A DNA stretch of 13,660 nucleotides, from the NCBI GenBank assembly GCA_910577075.1, contig CAJTKV010000013.1, forward strand, positions 1 through 13,660. Direction: 5' to 3'. The notes under the pieces were generated by a model. That model was not told the origin of the DNA. It was given only the letters and a program-made list of their open reading frames with translations, and made no database searches. The position numbers and the translations under genes are program-made. Below are positions 1-6,242 of this stretch, piece after piece (within the stretch, counting starts at the first letter, position 1; every line of letters starts with the position of its first letter). Source of the DNA: an uncultured Bacilli bacterium. Lineage in GTDB: Bacteria > Bacillota_I > Bacilli_A > RF39 > UBA660.

Positions 1-1
1 T

Positions 2-253
2 GTTATGGCAATGGTCCTTGATAAGCTCGGAGTTAAAAACTACAAGGTTGCCAGCTCTACTCACGTTTGGAATGCCGTTTATCTAAATAATAAATGGTTG
101 CACCTTGATTTAACATGGGATGATCCTGTAAGCGAAGATCATAGTATTAATAATTTATTGCATAAATTTTTCCTAATTGACACAGAGACTTTAGAGGGAT
201 TTGATATTAAAGATCACTCCTTTGATAAATCTGTTTACTTAGAATTTAAATAA
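2..253 (+). CDS. Transglutaminase-like protein, C-terminal part (5' end outside window)
   Basis: This is the C-terminal fragment of a transglutaminase/papain-fold protein. The reading frame is open to the window edge, so the ATG at 5 is probably internal. Counting from that ATG, the segment STHVWNAVYLNNKW carries the family's conserved His (residue 20), and LDLTWDD carries the conserved Asp (residue 35). In this superfamily the catalytic Cys normally lies about ten residues before the MAMVLDKLG helix, which places it just off the left edge. Bacterial members are often secreted or surface-attached cysteine peptidases or transamidases, but the N-terminus that would show a signal peptide is missing, so location and substrate are unknown. 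The gene ends in TAA at 251-253, which overlaps the stem of a terminator. It converges on the small gene at 285-674. Confidence is high for the fold and low for the exact role. Confidence 0.85.
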   Translation, partial: VMAMVLDKLGVKNYKVASSTHVWNAVYLNNKWLHLDLTWDDPVSEDHSINNLLHKFFLIDTETLEGFDIKDHSFDKSVYLEFK

Positions 254-280
254 CTCAACTAAATTGTTGAGTTATTTTTT
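251..280 (+). terminator. Intrinsic terminator, probably bidirectional
   Basis: A perfect 9-bp inverted repeat, TAACTCAAC (251-259) and GTTGAGTTA (266-274), encloses a 6-base loop and is followed by six T residues (275-280). The left arm contains the stop codon of the transglutaminase-like gene. On the minus strand the stem is followed by a weaker AT-rich tail (TTTAAATTC), so it may also stop transcription of the gene at 285-674. Confidence 0.88.
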
Positions 281-284
281 ATGC

Positions 285-674
285 TTATTGATATTTAGCA
301 CCATAAAATCTTTTTTTTCGCTTATTACTAAGTTCCATTTTCTTCAAATGTTTCCTAGTAGTCTTTTTTGGCATTCTTATCTCCTTTTTTTTCCTACTTG
401 GACGCGAAGATACTACTCTGTGATAAGTTTTCTCATAAGTATTATGCATATACATTATACTTTGATCTAAAATATCAACATTTTCTATACAATAGTTGAT
501 ATCTGCAGCAGTTGGTTGACAAAATATTATAGGTATTTCCTCATTATCAATACGAAAACATTTTAATCCTTCTTTTTTATTCTCTATTACTAATTGCTTC
601 TTTATTTCTTCTAATGTTAAAACATCTAAGACATCAATCCACTTAGTTCCAAATAGTTCAAATAATCTATACAT
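285..674 (-). CDS. Small basic protein of unknown function (129 aa)
   Basis: I do not recognise this protein. The start at 674 is supported by an AGGGGG ribosome binding site 8 bases upstream of ATG, and by a promoter at 722-751. Residues 1-80 look like a small folded domain with hydrophobic stretches around LTLEEIKKQLVI and EIPIIFCQPTAADINYC. Residues 86-129 are very rich in Lys and Arg (for example RPSRKKK and SNKRKKR) and look disordered, as in nucleic-acid-binding or ribosome-associated tails. There is no signal peptide or membrane segment, so it is probably cytoplasmic. It converges on the transglutaminase-like gene and shares its terminator. An RNA- or DNA-binding role is an inference from charge only. 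Confidence 0.75.
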   Translation of the reverse strand: MYRLFELFGTKWIDVLDVLTLEEIKKQLVIENKKEGLKCFRIDNEEIPIIFCQPTAADINYCIENVDILDQSIMYMHNTYEKTYHRVVSSRPSRKKKEIRMPKKTTRKHLKKMELSNKRKKRFYGAKYQ

Positions 675-721
675 AATAAGCCCCCTAGTTGAATTTGATT
701 AATAAACTGTTTCCTAATTTG

Positions 722-751
722 ATTATAACGCATAATCATAAAATCATACAA
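722..751 (-). promoter_or_regulatory. Promoter for the gene at 285-674
   Basis: On the minus strand a perfect -10 box TATAAT (722-727) lies 18 bases from a weak -35 TTGTAT (746-751). The start codon follows 47 bases downstream of the -10 box. The -10 box overlaps a 6-bp inverted repeat, GATTAT (721-726) and ATAATC (732-737), which could be a small operator or chance in AT-rich DNA. No terminator is visible between this site and the upstream metallopeptidase gene, so read-through is also possible. Confidence 0.6.
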
Positions 752-761
752 TATCTTTAAT

Positions 762-2207
762 TCATTTTTTTACTTGTCCATTCTCTTTATTAAAAGAAGG
801 ATAAGTTTCTTTAACAGCATCCTTATTCTTATCATACAAATCTTCTATATCTTCAAAGATGTTTTTAGATTCGAGTTCCCCCTTTGCTATCAAAGCTATA
901 ATTCCAATATATCTATTATAGTATCCAAATAATAATCGTTCCAATTCGCTTAGATTTTCTTCCAACACTTCTAACTCTTCAGGCATATCAACTTGCTTAT
1001 TTAAAAGACTATAATAGGCATACCCTGGTAAATCATCCTTATATTTTAAAAATTCATCACGTGTAAATTCAACAGGTCCAAAATATCCAATTCTATCTGG
1101 ACTTTCTACTCTACAAAACGAAGATAATAAAACTCCAGCTAACAACTTATTGACTTCTATTTTATCTTCGTCACCTATACTTTTCAAATACTTATATCTC
1201 ATATAAAGAGATTCTATTCCAGCAATATTTGCCTGATATTCATGAGTAAAACAATTGTGATATTCACGATAAAATTCCCTCGATGTAACATCCTGCAAAG
1301 CCGATGATATTCCCGAATTATAAACCTTCAGCTCCGTATGTGAATCACGGCTTTCAGAAGATCTATATCTTTCACAAAATACATGATCTATTTCATGCCC
1401 AATAACATAAAAAATTATCTGTGTTGCAACATTTCTATTTTGATATTCCGCATATATATCCTCTATAGCATCGGTATTTATTCTAACAGTACCAGCATGG
1501 GCATAGGCAAATGCTTTATTTTCCGAATCATTAGTAGAATTATAAAATTCAAAATGATCAATATTTGTTGCATTCGTTAAACGCATTATTTCACAGTCAA
1601 AAATTAATAAATTAGAAGTTATCTTTTGCTGTTGTGCTAAGCATTTATCCATAATTTCATAACCATATCCCTTAAATTGTTCTAAAAATCCTTTATTGTG
1701 TTTTTCTAATATCGTTAAATAATTTTTAATAAGCATATCAAAGAGTTCAGCATTAGTGTGTTCTTCTGTTAAGGCATTAATTATCTTAATTCCTAAGTCC
1801 TCTACTAGAGATTCATCGATTTTTTCATTTTCTCTAATCTGCTCTAATTCATAAGCCAAGGCAAATATTTGATATTGCCTTTTAAACCAATCTTTCTCCA
1901 TTAAAAAGTTAGATATTGGGCTTATATAATGATAGTGTTTATTGCTATATAAAAGACTTTCAATCTGTTCAATACTTAAAGAAGATATTACATTTTCTAA
2001 AAAATCACTGCAAACTGTACAAAACTCTTCATCGACAATTTGAAGCATTTGCATAAAGAGATTAGCATCCATCTTAATAAGACGTTCACGACAATTATCA
2101 ATCAAATACTTCTTTTCTAAAGTTGTTGTTTTAGATCCTGTTAATATGTTAAATACTTGATAATCATCACTAGAATTAAAATTCTCTATCAGACCTCTTT
2201 TTTCCAT
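762..2207 (-). CDS. Predicted zinc metallopeptidase with HExxH motif (481 aa)
   Basis: This looks like a soluble zincin-type metallopeptidase. Numbered from the chosen start, GHEIDH holds the HExxH zinc and catalytic motif (residues 271-275). About 47 residues later HEYQAN (322-327) provides a plausible third zinc ligand (Glu), as in peptidases with a downstream ExxA(N/D) helix. The N-terminal 200 residues are mostly helical with no recognisable motif, and there is no signal peptide, so it is probably cytoplasmic. The frame could open at a TTG at 2258, but an extended -10 promoter (2232-2240) lies inside that extension. The ATG at 2207, preceded by AAAAGG 11 bases upstream, is the best start; the ATG at 2216 is second best. 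It ends in TGA. It is probably transcribed alone, after the recD2 terminator. The substrate is unknown. Confidence is good for the HExxH fold and low for function. Confidence 0.75.
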   Translation of the reverse strand: MEKRGLIENFNSSDDYQVFNILTGSKTTTLEKKYLIDNCRERLIKMDANLFMQMLQIVDEEFCTVCSDFLENVISSLSIEQIESLLYSNKHYHYISPISNFLMEKDWFKRQYQIFALAYELEQIRENEKIDESLVEDLGIKIINALTEEHTNAELFDMLIKNYLTILEKHNKGFLEQFKGYGYEIMDKCLAQQQKITSNLLIFDCEIMRLTNATNIDHFEFYNSTNDSENKAFAYAHAGTVRINTDAIEDIYAEYQNRNVATQIIFYVIGHEIDHVFCERYRSSESRDSHTELKVYNSGISSALQDVTSREFYREYHNCFTHEYQANIAGIESLYMRYKYLKSIGDEDKIEVNKLLAGVLLSSFCRVESPDRIGYFGPVEFTRDEFLKYKDDLPGYAYYSLLNKQVDMPEELEVLEENLSELERLLFGYYNRYIGIIALIAKGELESKNIFEDIEDLYDKNKDAVKETYPSFNKENGQVKK

Positions 2208-2231
2208 AAAATACATCGCCTTTTCCATTTT

Positions 2232-2240
2232 ATTATAGCA
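2232..2240 (-). promoter_or_regulatory. Extended -10 promoter for the metallopeptidase gene
   Basis: On the minus strand TGC precedes a perfect TATAAT (2232-2237), forming an extended -10 element. No good -35 box is present at the usual distance. Transcription from here would start near 2225 and give a short leader carrying AAAAGG before the ATG at 2207. This rules out the upstream TTG at 2258 as the start on this transcript. Confidence 0.65.
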
Positions 2241-2252
2241 TAGGATTAAATA

Positions 2253-2286
2253 AAGCAAAATAAAATAGGTAGTTATATACCTATTT
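2253..2286 (-). terminator. Intrinsic terminator of the recD2-small ORF unit
   Basis: A perfect 9-bp inverted repeat, AAATAGGTA (2263-2271) and TACCTATTT (2278-2286), encloses a 6-base loop. On the minus strand it is followed by the T-rich run TTATTTTG. The stem overlaps the stop codon of the small ORF at 2281-2412. It sits just upstream of the metallopeptidase promoter and separates the two transcription units. Confidence 0.75.
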
Positions 2287-2412
2287 CATAGTTTCTATTT
2301 CTTCGATAATGACATCTAGCATATTTTTTTTATTTTTCATAACCAAATAACTAGTTGCCGCAAGACAACCAACGGTTATTGCTGGTGTAATAATACTCAT
2401 CATCTTTTTCAT
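2281..2412 (-). CDS. Small predicted membrane protein (43 aa)
   Basis: This short gene starts at ATG 2410-2412 and ends in TAG 2281-2283. A good ribosome binding site (GGAG) lies 8 bases before the ATG. It begins 28 bases after the recD2 stop, in the same direction, and its stop codon is inside a terminator stem, so gene order and signals support real translation. The protein begins MKKMMSIITPAITVGCLAA. It has one hydrophobic segment at about residues 6-25 with Cys16, then a basic patch KNKKN, then an acidic amphipathic tail (DVIIEEIETMK). It may be a single-pass small membrane protein with its acidic tail in the cytoplasm. The Cys context (VGC) is only loosely lipobox-like, and the short mature tail argues against a classical lipoprotein. 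Function is unknown; co-transcription with recD2 is inferred. Confidence 0.7.
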   Translation of the reverse strand: MKKMMSIITPAITVGCLAATSYLVMKNKKNMLDVIIEEIETMK

Positions 2413-2440
2413 AATATCAACTCCATTAATATTATGAGCA

Positions 2441-4621
2441 TTATTCCTGATAATTATTCATAATAAATTCCGTTAATGAAGTTTTCCTTTCCACACTATA
2501 AGAATTATTGACGGCATAGTGAAATGCTTCAGAATCTCCAATAAGCACTAAAGACTTTTTAGCACGAGATATTCCCGTATAAATTAGTTTATTATAAAGC
2601 ATGCGATTAAATTCCTTAGTCATAGGAATAATGACATGATTAAATTCACTTCCCTGACTTTTATGAATACTCATTGCATAAGCATGTTTTATTTGACTGA
2701 CATTCTCTCTTTTTATAGTTACCAAATTGCCATAAAAATCGACCTTCATAAATTCACTAGATTTTTTTGTATTAAATTCTCTTATATAGCCAATATCTCC
2801 ATTGAAGATATTTTGTTCCATATCATTTACTAAATTGATTACCTTATCATTTACACGATAAATAACCGGACCAATATGCACCTCTTCTAAGAGATCAGAA
2901 TATGGATTGAAAAGATTTTGTAAGATAATATTGAGATTATCTATCCCATTCTCTCCCTTATACATGGGAGCTAATATTTGCATATCTTTTTCCGTTAATC
3001 CCTTTTTCAAACATTTAGATATAATCTCTTTTAAAGTATGCTTTACTTTATCCTTAGGACAAGGTAAAAAGTTATAATCATCCTTTTTAGTCAAAATATC
3101 CGAAGTTACATTGACGGACTTTATCTCAGATGCCAGAATTGGAATAAAGGAATTTTCACTTTGGCGATAGATATTATTGAGGCGAATATGATTAAATACA
3201 TCAGTTGCAATTAAATCCTTTAAGACATTACCTGGTCCAACTGATGGAAGCTGAAATTCATCTCCTACCAATACCAACTTACAGTCGTGTTGTATTCCTC
3301 TAAGGAGAGAAGCCATCAACTCTGTATCGATCATACTCACCTCGTCGACGATAATGAGTTCATGTTCTTGGGGATTTAATTCATTTACTCCAAATTCCTT
3401 CAATTCGTGATTCCACTTTAGATAGCGGTGAATTGTGCTTGCGCCATAGTTTGTCGTTTCGCTCATGCGTTTACTTGCTCTTCCTGTTGGTGCTAAAAGT
3501 GCCACTTTATGATTCATCTGTAAATCAGTTAAATTGTTGATATATTGATACATTCTTAAAAGTCCATTTATTAAAGTTGTCTTTCCCGTTCCTGGTCCCC
3601 CTGTAATAATTGTTATAGAAGTACTTAATACGCGCTTAATGGCATTTTTTTGTTCCTCATTATACTCTATATTGAATTCCTCTTCGACAAGGCTTAAAAA
3701 ATGATTGAGGTTATTTACTGGCTTATTTAAATTTTCATTCATCTCAAATAATGTTTTACTAATATACTTTTCATCTTGATAATATTTCATCAAGTAATAT
3801 TTCTTGCCTAAAACCTTTAATTCTCCTTGATATTTAAGTTTCTCAACATACTCCTCAAAATTATCAAATAGATTAATTTTAAAAGTCGCATTTAAATACG
3901 CAATAATCTCCTCTTTATACGAATAAGTATCTCCCGATTCAAAAGTAAGTCGCTTACAAGTTTCTATAATACAAGCCAAGATTCGCATTTCATTCGTATC
4001 TTCATATATTCTAAAAAATATTTTATCAAGTTTATTAAAATCGATAAAATCCACCAAAGAATATAGATTAGTTTCGACGATTTTTTTGGCCGCACTTCCA
4101 TATAAACTTATTATTCTCGTTATTTCCTTAACAGAAAAATCTAAACCCTTTAAATAGATTATCAGTTCATCGGAATTATAATAACTCATAATAGATTTAT
4201 ATATCTTTTCCACTTGTGTCGGAGTAAGACCACATCTTACTAGATTTTCCTTATCCTCTTTAATAAGACTTATGGCATTATCGCCTAAAACTGCAACAAT
4301 TTTTTTGGCTGTTTTTTCTCCACACCCTTTGACAAAGGAAGACGTCAAAAAGTCTATAATAGCATCTTCTCCTTCGGGCTCAACACGTTCATAACTCGTC
4401 ACTTGAAATTGATACCCATATCGCTCATGAAAAACATATTTTCCATAAAAGATATATAAGTCTTCATTATTGAGTTCCGGAAAATATCCCGTAAACGTTA
4501 CTGTTTTATTGACAATATCCGCATTTTCCTCATTAGCTTCTTTTACGCGAAAAAGACCTACCATATAGCCAGATTCACTTGTAAATATTGCACTTTTATA
4601 TTTTCCCTTGATGTATTCCAT
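2441..4621 (-). CDS. recD2: RecD-like 5'-3' DNA helicase RecD2 (YrrC type, 726 aa)
   Basis: This is an SF1B ATP-dependent 5'-3' DNA helicase of the RecD2 family, which acts without RecBC in repair and replication-fork maintenance. An N-terminal OB-like region (about 1-85) is followed by helix-hairpin-helix segments (KGCGEKTAKKIV, about 98-109). Helicase motifs appear in order: Q-motif YNEEQKNAI (320-328), Walker A GGPGTGKT (341-348), Ia LLAPTGRASKRM (375-386), Walker B IIVDEVSMID (423-432), III LVGDEFQLPSVGPG (451-464), IV YRQ (485-487), V SIHKSQGSEF (651-660) and VI YTGISRAK (681-688). No catalytic residue is missing. The length fits the family (roughly 700-800 residues). The ATG at 4621 has an AAGGTGAG ribosome binding site. 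The 43-residue ORF follows 28 bases downstream. Divergent from the gene at 4826. Confidence 0.95.
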   Translation of the reverse strand: MEYIKGKYKSAIFTSESGYMVGLFRVKEANEENADIVNKTVTFTGYFPELNNEDLYIFYGKYVFHERYGYQFQVTSYERVEPEGEDAIIDFLTSSFVKGCGEKTAKKIVAVLGDNAISLIKEDKENLVRCGLTPTQVEKIYKSIMSYYNSDELIIYLKGLDFSVKEITRIISLYGSAAKKIVETNLYSLVDFIDFNKLDKIFFRIYEDTNEMRILACIIETCKRLTFESGDTYSYKEEIIAYLNATFKINLFDNFEEYVEKLKYQGELKVLGKKYYLMKYYQDEKYISKTLFEMNENLNKPVNNLNHFLSLVEEEFNIEYNEEQKNAIKRVLSTSITIITGGPGTGKTTLINGLLRMYQYINNLTDLQMNHKVALLAPTGRASKRMSETTNYGASTIHRYLKWNHELKEFGVNELNPQEHELIIVDEVSMIDTELMASLLRGIQHDCKLVLVGDEFQLPSVGPGNVLKDLIATDVFNHIRLNNIYRQSENSFIPILASEIKSVNVTSDILTKKDDYNFLPCPKDKVKHTLKEIISKCLKKGLTEKDMQILAPMYKGENGIDNLNIILQNLFNPYSDLLEEVHIGPVIYRVNDKVINLVNDMEQNIFNGDIGYIREFNTKKSSEFMKVDFYGNLVTIKRENVSQIKHAYAMSIHKSQGSEFNHVIIPMTKEFNRMLYNKLIYTGISRAKKSLVLIGDSEAFHYAVNNSYSVERKTSLTEFIMNNYQE

Positions 4622-4792
4622 ACATTCTCACCTTCTTAATTTTATCATAAATTGCTTAATTAAAAAACCGAAAAACATACATTTGTTTTAGTTTTTACAA
4701 AAATCAAACTTAAGTGTCTATTATATAGATTATTTTTCTTTAAGCAATAGTTTCGACAAAATATTCCCATTATTTTTATTTTAAGTAATATG
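4622..4792. other. Divergent intergenic region between recD2 and the 4826 gene
   Basis: This AT-rich stretch must hold the recD2 promoter on the minus strand. Weak -10 candidates there are TATGAT and TAAAAT (within 4636-4646), but no convincing -35 box pairs with them. I see no strong inverted repeat, riboswitch-like structure or small ORF. The plus-strand promoter lies at its right end (4793-4801). Confidence 0.4.
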
Positions 4793-4801
4793 TGTTATAC
4801 T
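4793..4801 (+). promoter_or_regulatory. Extended -10 promoter for the gene at 4826
   Basis: TGT is followed directly by TATACT (4796-4801), an extended -10 element matching consensus at 5 of 6 -10 positions plus the TGn. No -35 match exists 16-18 bases upstream. The predicted start near 4808 gives a leader of about 18 bases containing the AAAGGAGA ribosome binding site. The element overlaps the in-frame ATG at 4790, so that ATG cannot be the start on this transcript. Confidence 0.6.
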
Positions 4802-4825
4802 AAGCACATACAAAAGGAGATTATT

Positions 4826-5395
4826 ATGCCAACTAATTATATTTATAAAGGATGCGAATTCCATTTAGATGAAACTCTATTTAACGATTACTTATTAGAT
4901 GCAGTTTATGAGATTAATCAAGGTGCGTGTCTTATTCATCGCCTAGAAGTCATCTGCGATTCTCCTAATTTACAAAATTATTATATTGAAGAACTATCAA
5001 AACAAATTCCCAATATAGTATTATTAGATGGACAAACATGTGAAAGTCATCAAGATTTTTTTCTAAAAAGAGAAGAACTTGCCCGCAATGGTGCTACTAT
5101 AGTCATTATAAATCATGAACATATAATTGATAAAATGAACTTTTCCTCTTCCGAAGAAAAAAAAACAAAGTTTTATAATTTAGGAATCAATTTTTCTAGA
5201 GATTATTTGGCAAATGAAAACATACCCCTAAAGGAAATTATGTTTTTTTCCAATAGCCAATATCGTGATTATATAAAACACGCCTATGACATATCTAGCA
5301 TGTCCCAAGTTATTTCACTTAATAAAGCCCTAGTCTCCAAAACTGATACTCTCGATAAAATATTAGAAAGTGAGTATTTAGGTCCAATAAAATAA
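4826..5395 (+). CDS. Protein of unknown function with a P-loop-like segment lacking the GK[ST] residues (189 aa)
   Basis: I do not recognise this family. The start at ATG 4826 is chosen because AAAGGAGA lies 6 bases before it, and because the longer in-frame ATG at 4790 falls in the promoter. There is no signal peptide or membrane segment, so it is probably cytoplasmic. Residues 42-57 (VICDSPNLQNYYIEEL) align without gaps with the strand, P-loop and helix of AAA/STAND-type ATPases, but the glycines and the Lys-Thr are replaced. They are followed by hydrophobic strands NIVLLDG (63-69) and ATIVIINHEH (90-99), in the order seen in P-loop folds. It might therefore be an inactive P-loop-like protein; this is pattern matching by eye only. 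It stands alone on the plus strand between minus-strand units and ends in a bidirectional terminator. Confidence 0.75.
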   Translation: MPTNYIYKGCEFHLDETLFNDYLLDAVYEINQGACLIHRLEVICDSPNLQNYYIEELSKQIPNIVLLDGQTCESHQDFFLKREELARNGATIVIINHEHIIDKMNFSSSEEKKTKFYNLGINFSRDYLANENIPLKEIMFFSNSQYRDYIKHAYDISSMSQVISLNKALVSKTDTLDKILESEYLGPIK

Positions 5396-5417
5396 GATAT
5401 AATACTATATCTTTTTT
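5394..5417. terminator. Bidirectional intrinsic terminator
   Basis: An 8-bp perfect inverted repeat, AAGATATA (5394-5401) and TATATCTT (5406-5413), has a 4-base loop and is followed by six T residues (5412-5417) on the plus strand. On the minus strand the tail is TTATTTTATT, also U-rich. It lies between two converging genes and overlaps the plus-strand stop codon. The stem is AT-rich, so it is weak alone and depends on the U tracts. Confidence 0.75.
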
Positions 5418-6168
5418 ATTTATAATTTTCTCGATAATCAATGATATACCAATTGCGTAAATTGATATCCTCTATTCCAGAATTGCAATATGGACAAAAA
5501 TGATTTTTTATATTTTTTAAAGGTGCCCCACAATTTGGACAATGAAGAGTAAAATTATTTTTTCCTTCAATATAATCTTCTTCATTATATATATATACAA
5601 ACTTCGTTGTATATGTTGTCTGCTTTTTATAATCATTATCTTCTATTGCTTTACCCTTTTTTGATGCTGCATAGAAATACTCTAAAGAAGTGTTAATTTC
5701 TAATTCTAAGACATCCCTATTCTTTTTATAGGATTTCAAAGCATGTTCATGAAAAACAATTTCCGATATATTTATATCAATTCCACTCTTTTGTAAATCT
5801 TTTATCTGCTCTTCTAGATTATATTTAATAGCAATAAGTTCATTGATATCACTTACCTCTTTTTGACTTAATGACGAAAATATCGCCAATAGAGATGTCT
5901 CTACTTTATTGTATATTTCTGCTTCATTAAAATCGGGAAAGTCCTTCATAATTGATGGTAATAAAATATCTGTCATGCCCGATATCGTCTTATGACGAAC
6001 CTTAAATTCTTCATCACTTTCCTTTATCATCGTAGCTAAATGTGCTAAATCATTAATGCCCAAACTTCTAGTAAGATTTCTAGCTTTATTAAAAAGTATC
6101 AAACCTCCTATTAAAATGATGAGAATGAAAACAATTAAGATAATTAAAAGTATTGAAAGAAATCCCAT
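5416..6168 (-). CDS. Membrane-anchored Tim44-like protein with C-terminal zinc ribbon (250 aa)
   Basis: Residues 2-26 form one strongly hydrophobic membrane segment. A soluble domain follows, predicted to be cytoplasmic. From about residue 75 to 196 (starting FPDFNEAEIYNKVETSLLAIF) it resembles the Tim44-like/NTF2-like fold, where a helix with this pattern opens the domain and long curved strands follow (FVYIYNEEDYI). The C-terminus has a clear zinc ribbon: CPNCGAPLK (210-218) and CPYC (225-228), giving four Cys ligands. Bacterial membrane proteins with this layout are widespread and mostly uncharacterised. The ATG at 6168 has an AGGAAG ribosome binding site 9 bases upstream. It has its own promoter (6191-6199) and ends in TAA overlapping the bidirectional terminator. 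The zinc ribbon and membrane anchor are sure; the Tim44-like assignment is moderate. Confidence 0.8.
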   Translation of the reverse strand: MGFLSILLIILIVFILIILIGGLILFNKARNLTRSLGINDLAHLATMIKESDEEFKVRHKTISGMTDILLPSIMKDFPDFNEAEIYNKVETSLLAIFSSLSQKEVSDINELIAIKYNLEEQIKDLQKSGIDINISEIVFHEHALKSYKKNRDVLELEINTSLEYFYAASKKGKAIEDNDYKKQTTYTTKFVYIYNEEDYIEGKNNFTLHCPNCGAPLKNIKNHFCPYCNSGIEDINLRNWYIIDYRENYK

Positions 6169-6190
6169 ATTAACACTTCCTATCGTTTTA

Positions 6191-6199
6191 ATTATATCA
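6191..6199 (-). promoter_or_regulatory. Extended -10 promoter for the Tim44-like gene
   Basis: On the minus strand TGA is followed directly by a perfect TATAAT (6191-6196). A weak -35-like TTGTTT lies 19 bases upstream (6216-6221). The start codon is 22 bases downstream. The site lies just after the terminator of the acyltransferase gene, which fits a separate transcription unit. Confidence 0.65.
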
Positions 6200-6217
6200 T
6201 GTATAATCTAAATCTAA

Positions 6218-6242
6218 ACAAAAAAGAAGAAATTAATCTTCT
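6218..6242 (-). terminator. Intrinsic terminator of the lipoprotein-acyltransferase unit
   Basis: On the minus strand AGAAGA (6237-6242) pairs with TCTTCT (6225-6230) across a 6-base loop, followed by TTTTTGTTT. The stem is short (6 bp) but directly overlaps the acyltransferase stop codon and has a proper U tract. Confidence 0.65.

Noticed and set aside
264..470. Plus-strand open frame of 68 codons
   Set aside because: It is antisense to the better supported 285-674 gene, begins inside the terminator and has no ribosome binding site; the protein is low-complexity Phe/Ser/Leu typical of a shadow frame.
1383..1580. Plus-strand open frame inside the metallopeptidase gene
   Set aside because: It is antisense to the conserved HEIDH region, has no ribosome binding site and shows no protein-like composition.
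2636..2833. Plus-strand open frame inside recD2
   Set aside because: It is antisense to conserved helicase motifs V and nearby residues, so it is a shadow of a real gene.
4790..4825. Upstream in-frame ATG for the 4826 gene
   Set aside because: It overlaps the extended -10 promoter and has no ribosome binding site, whereas the ATG at 4826 has a strong one.
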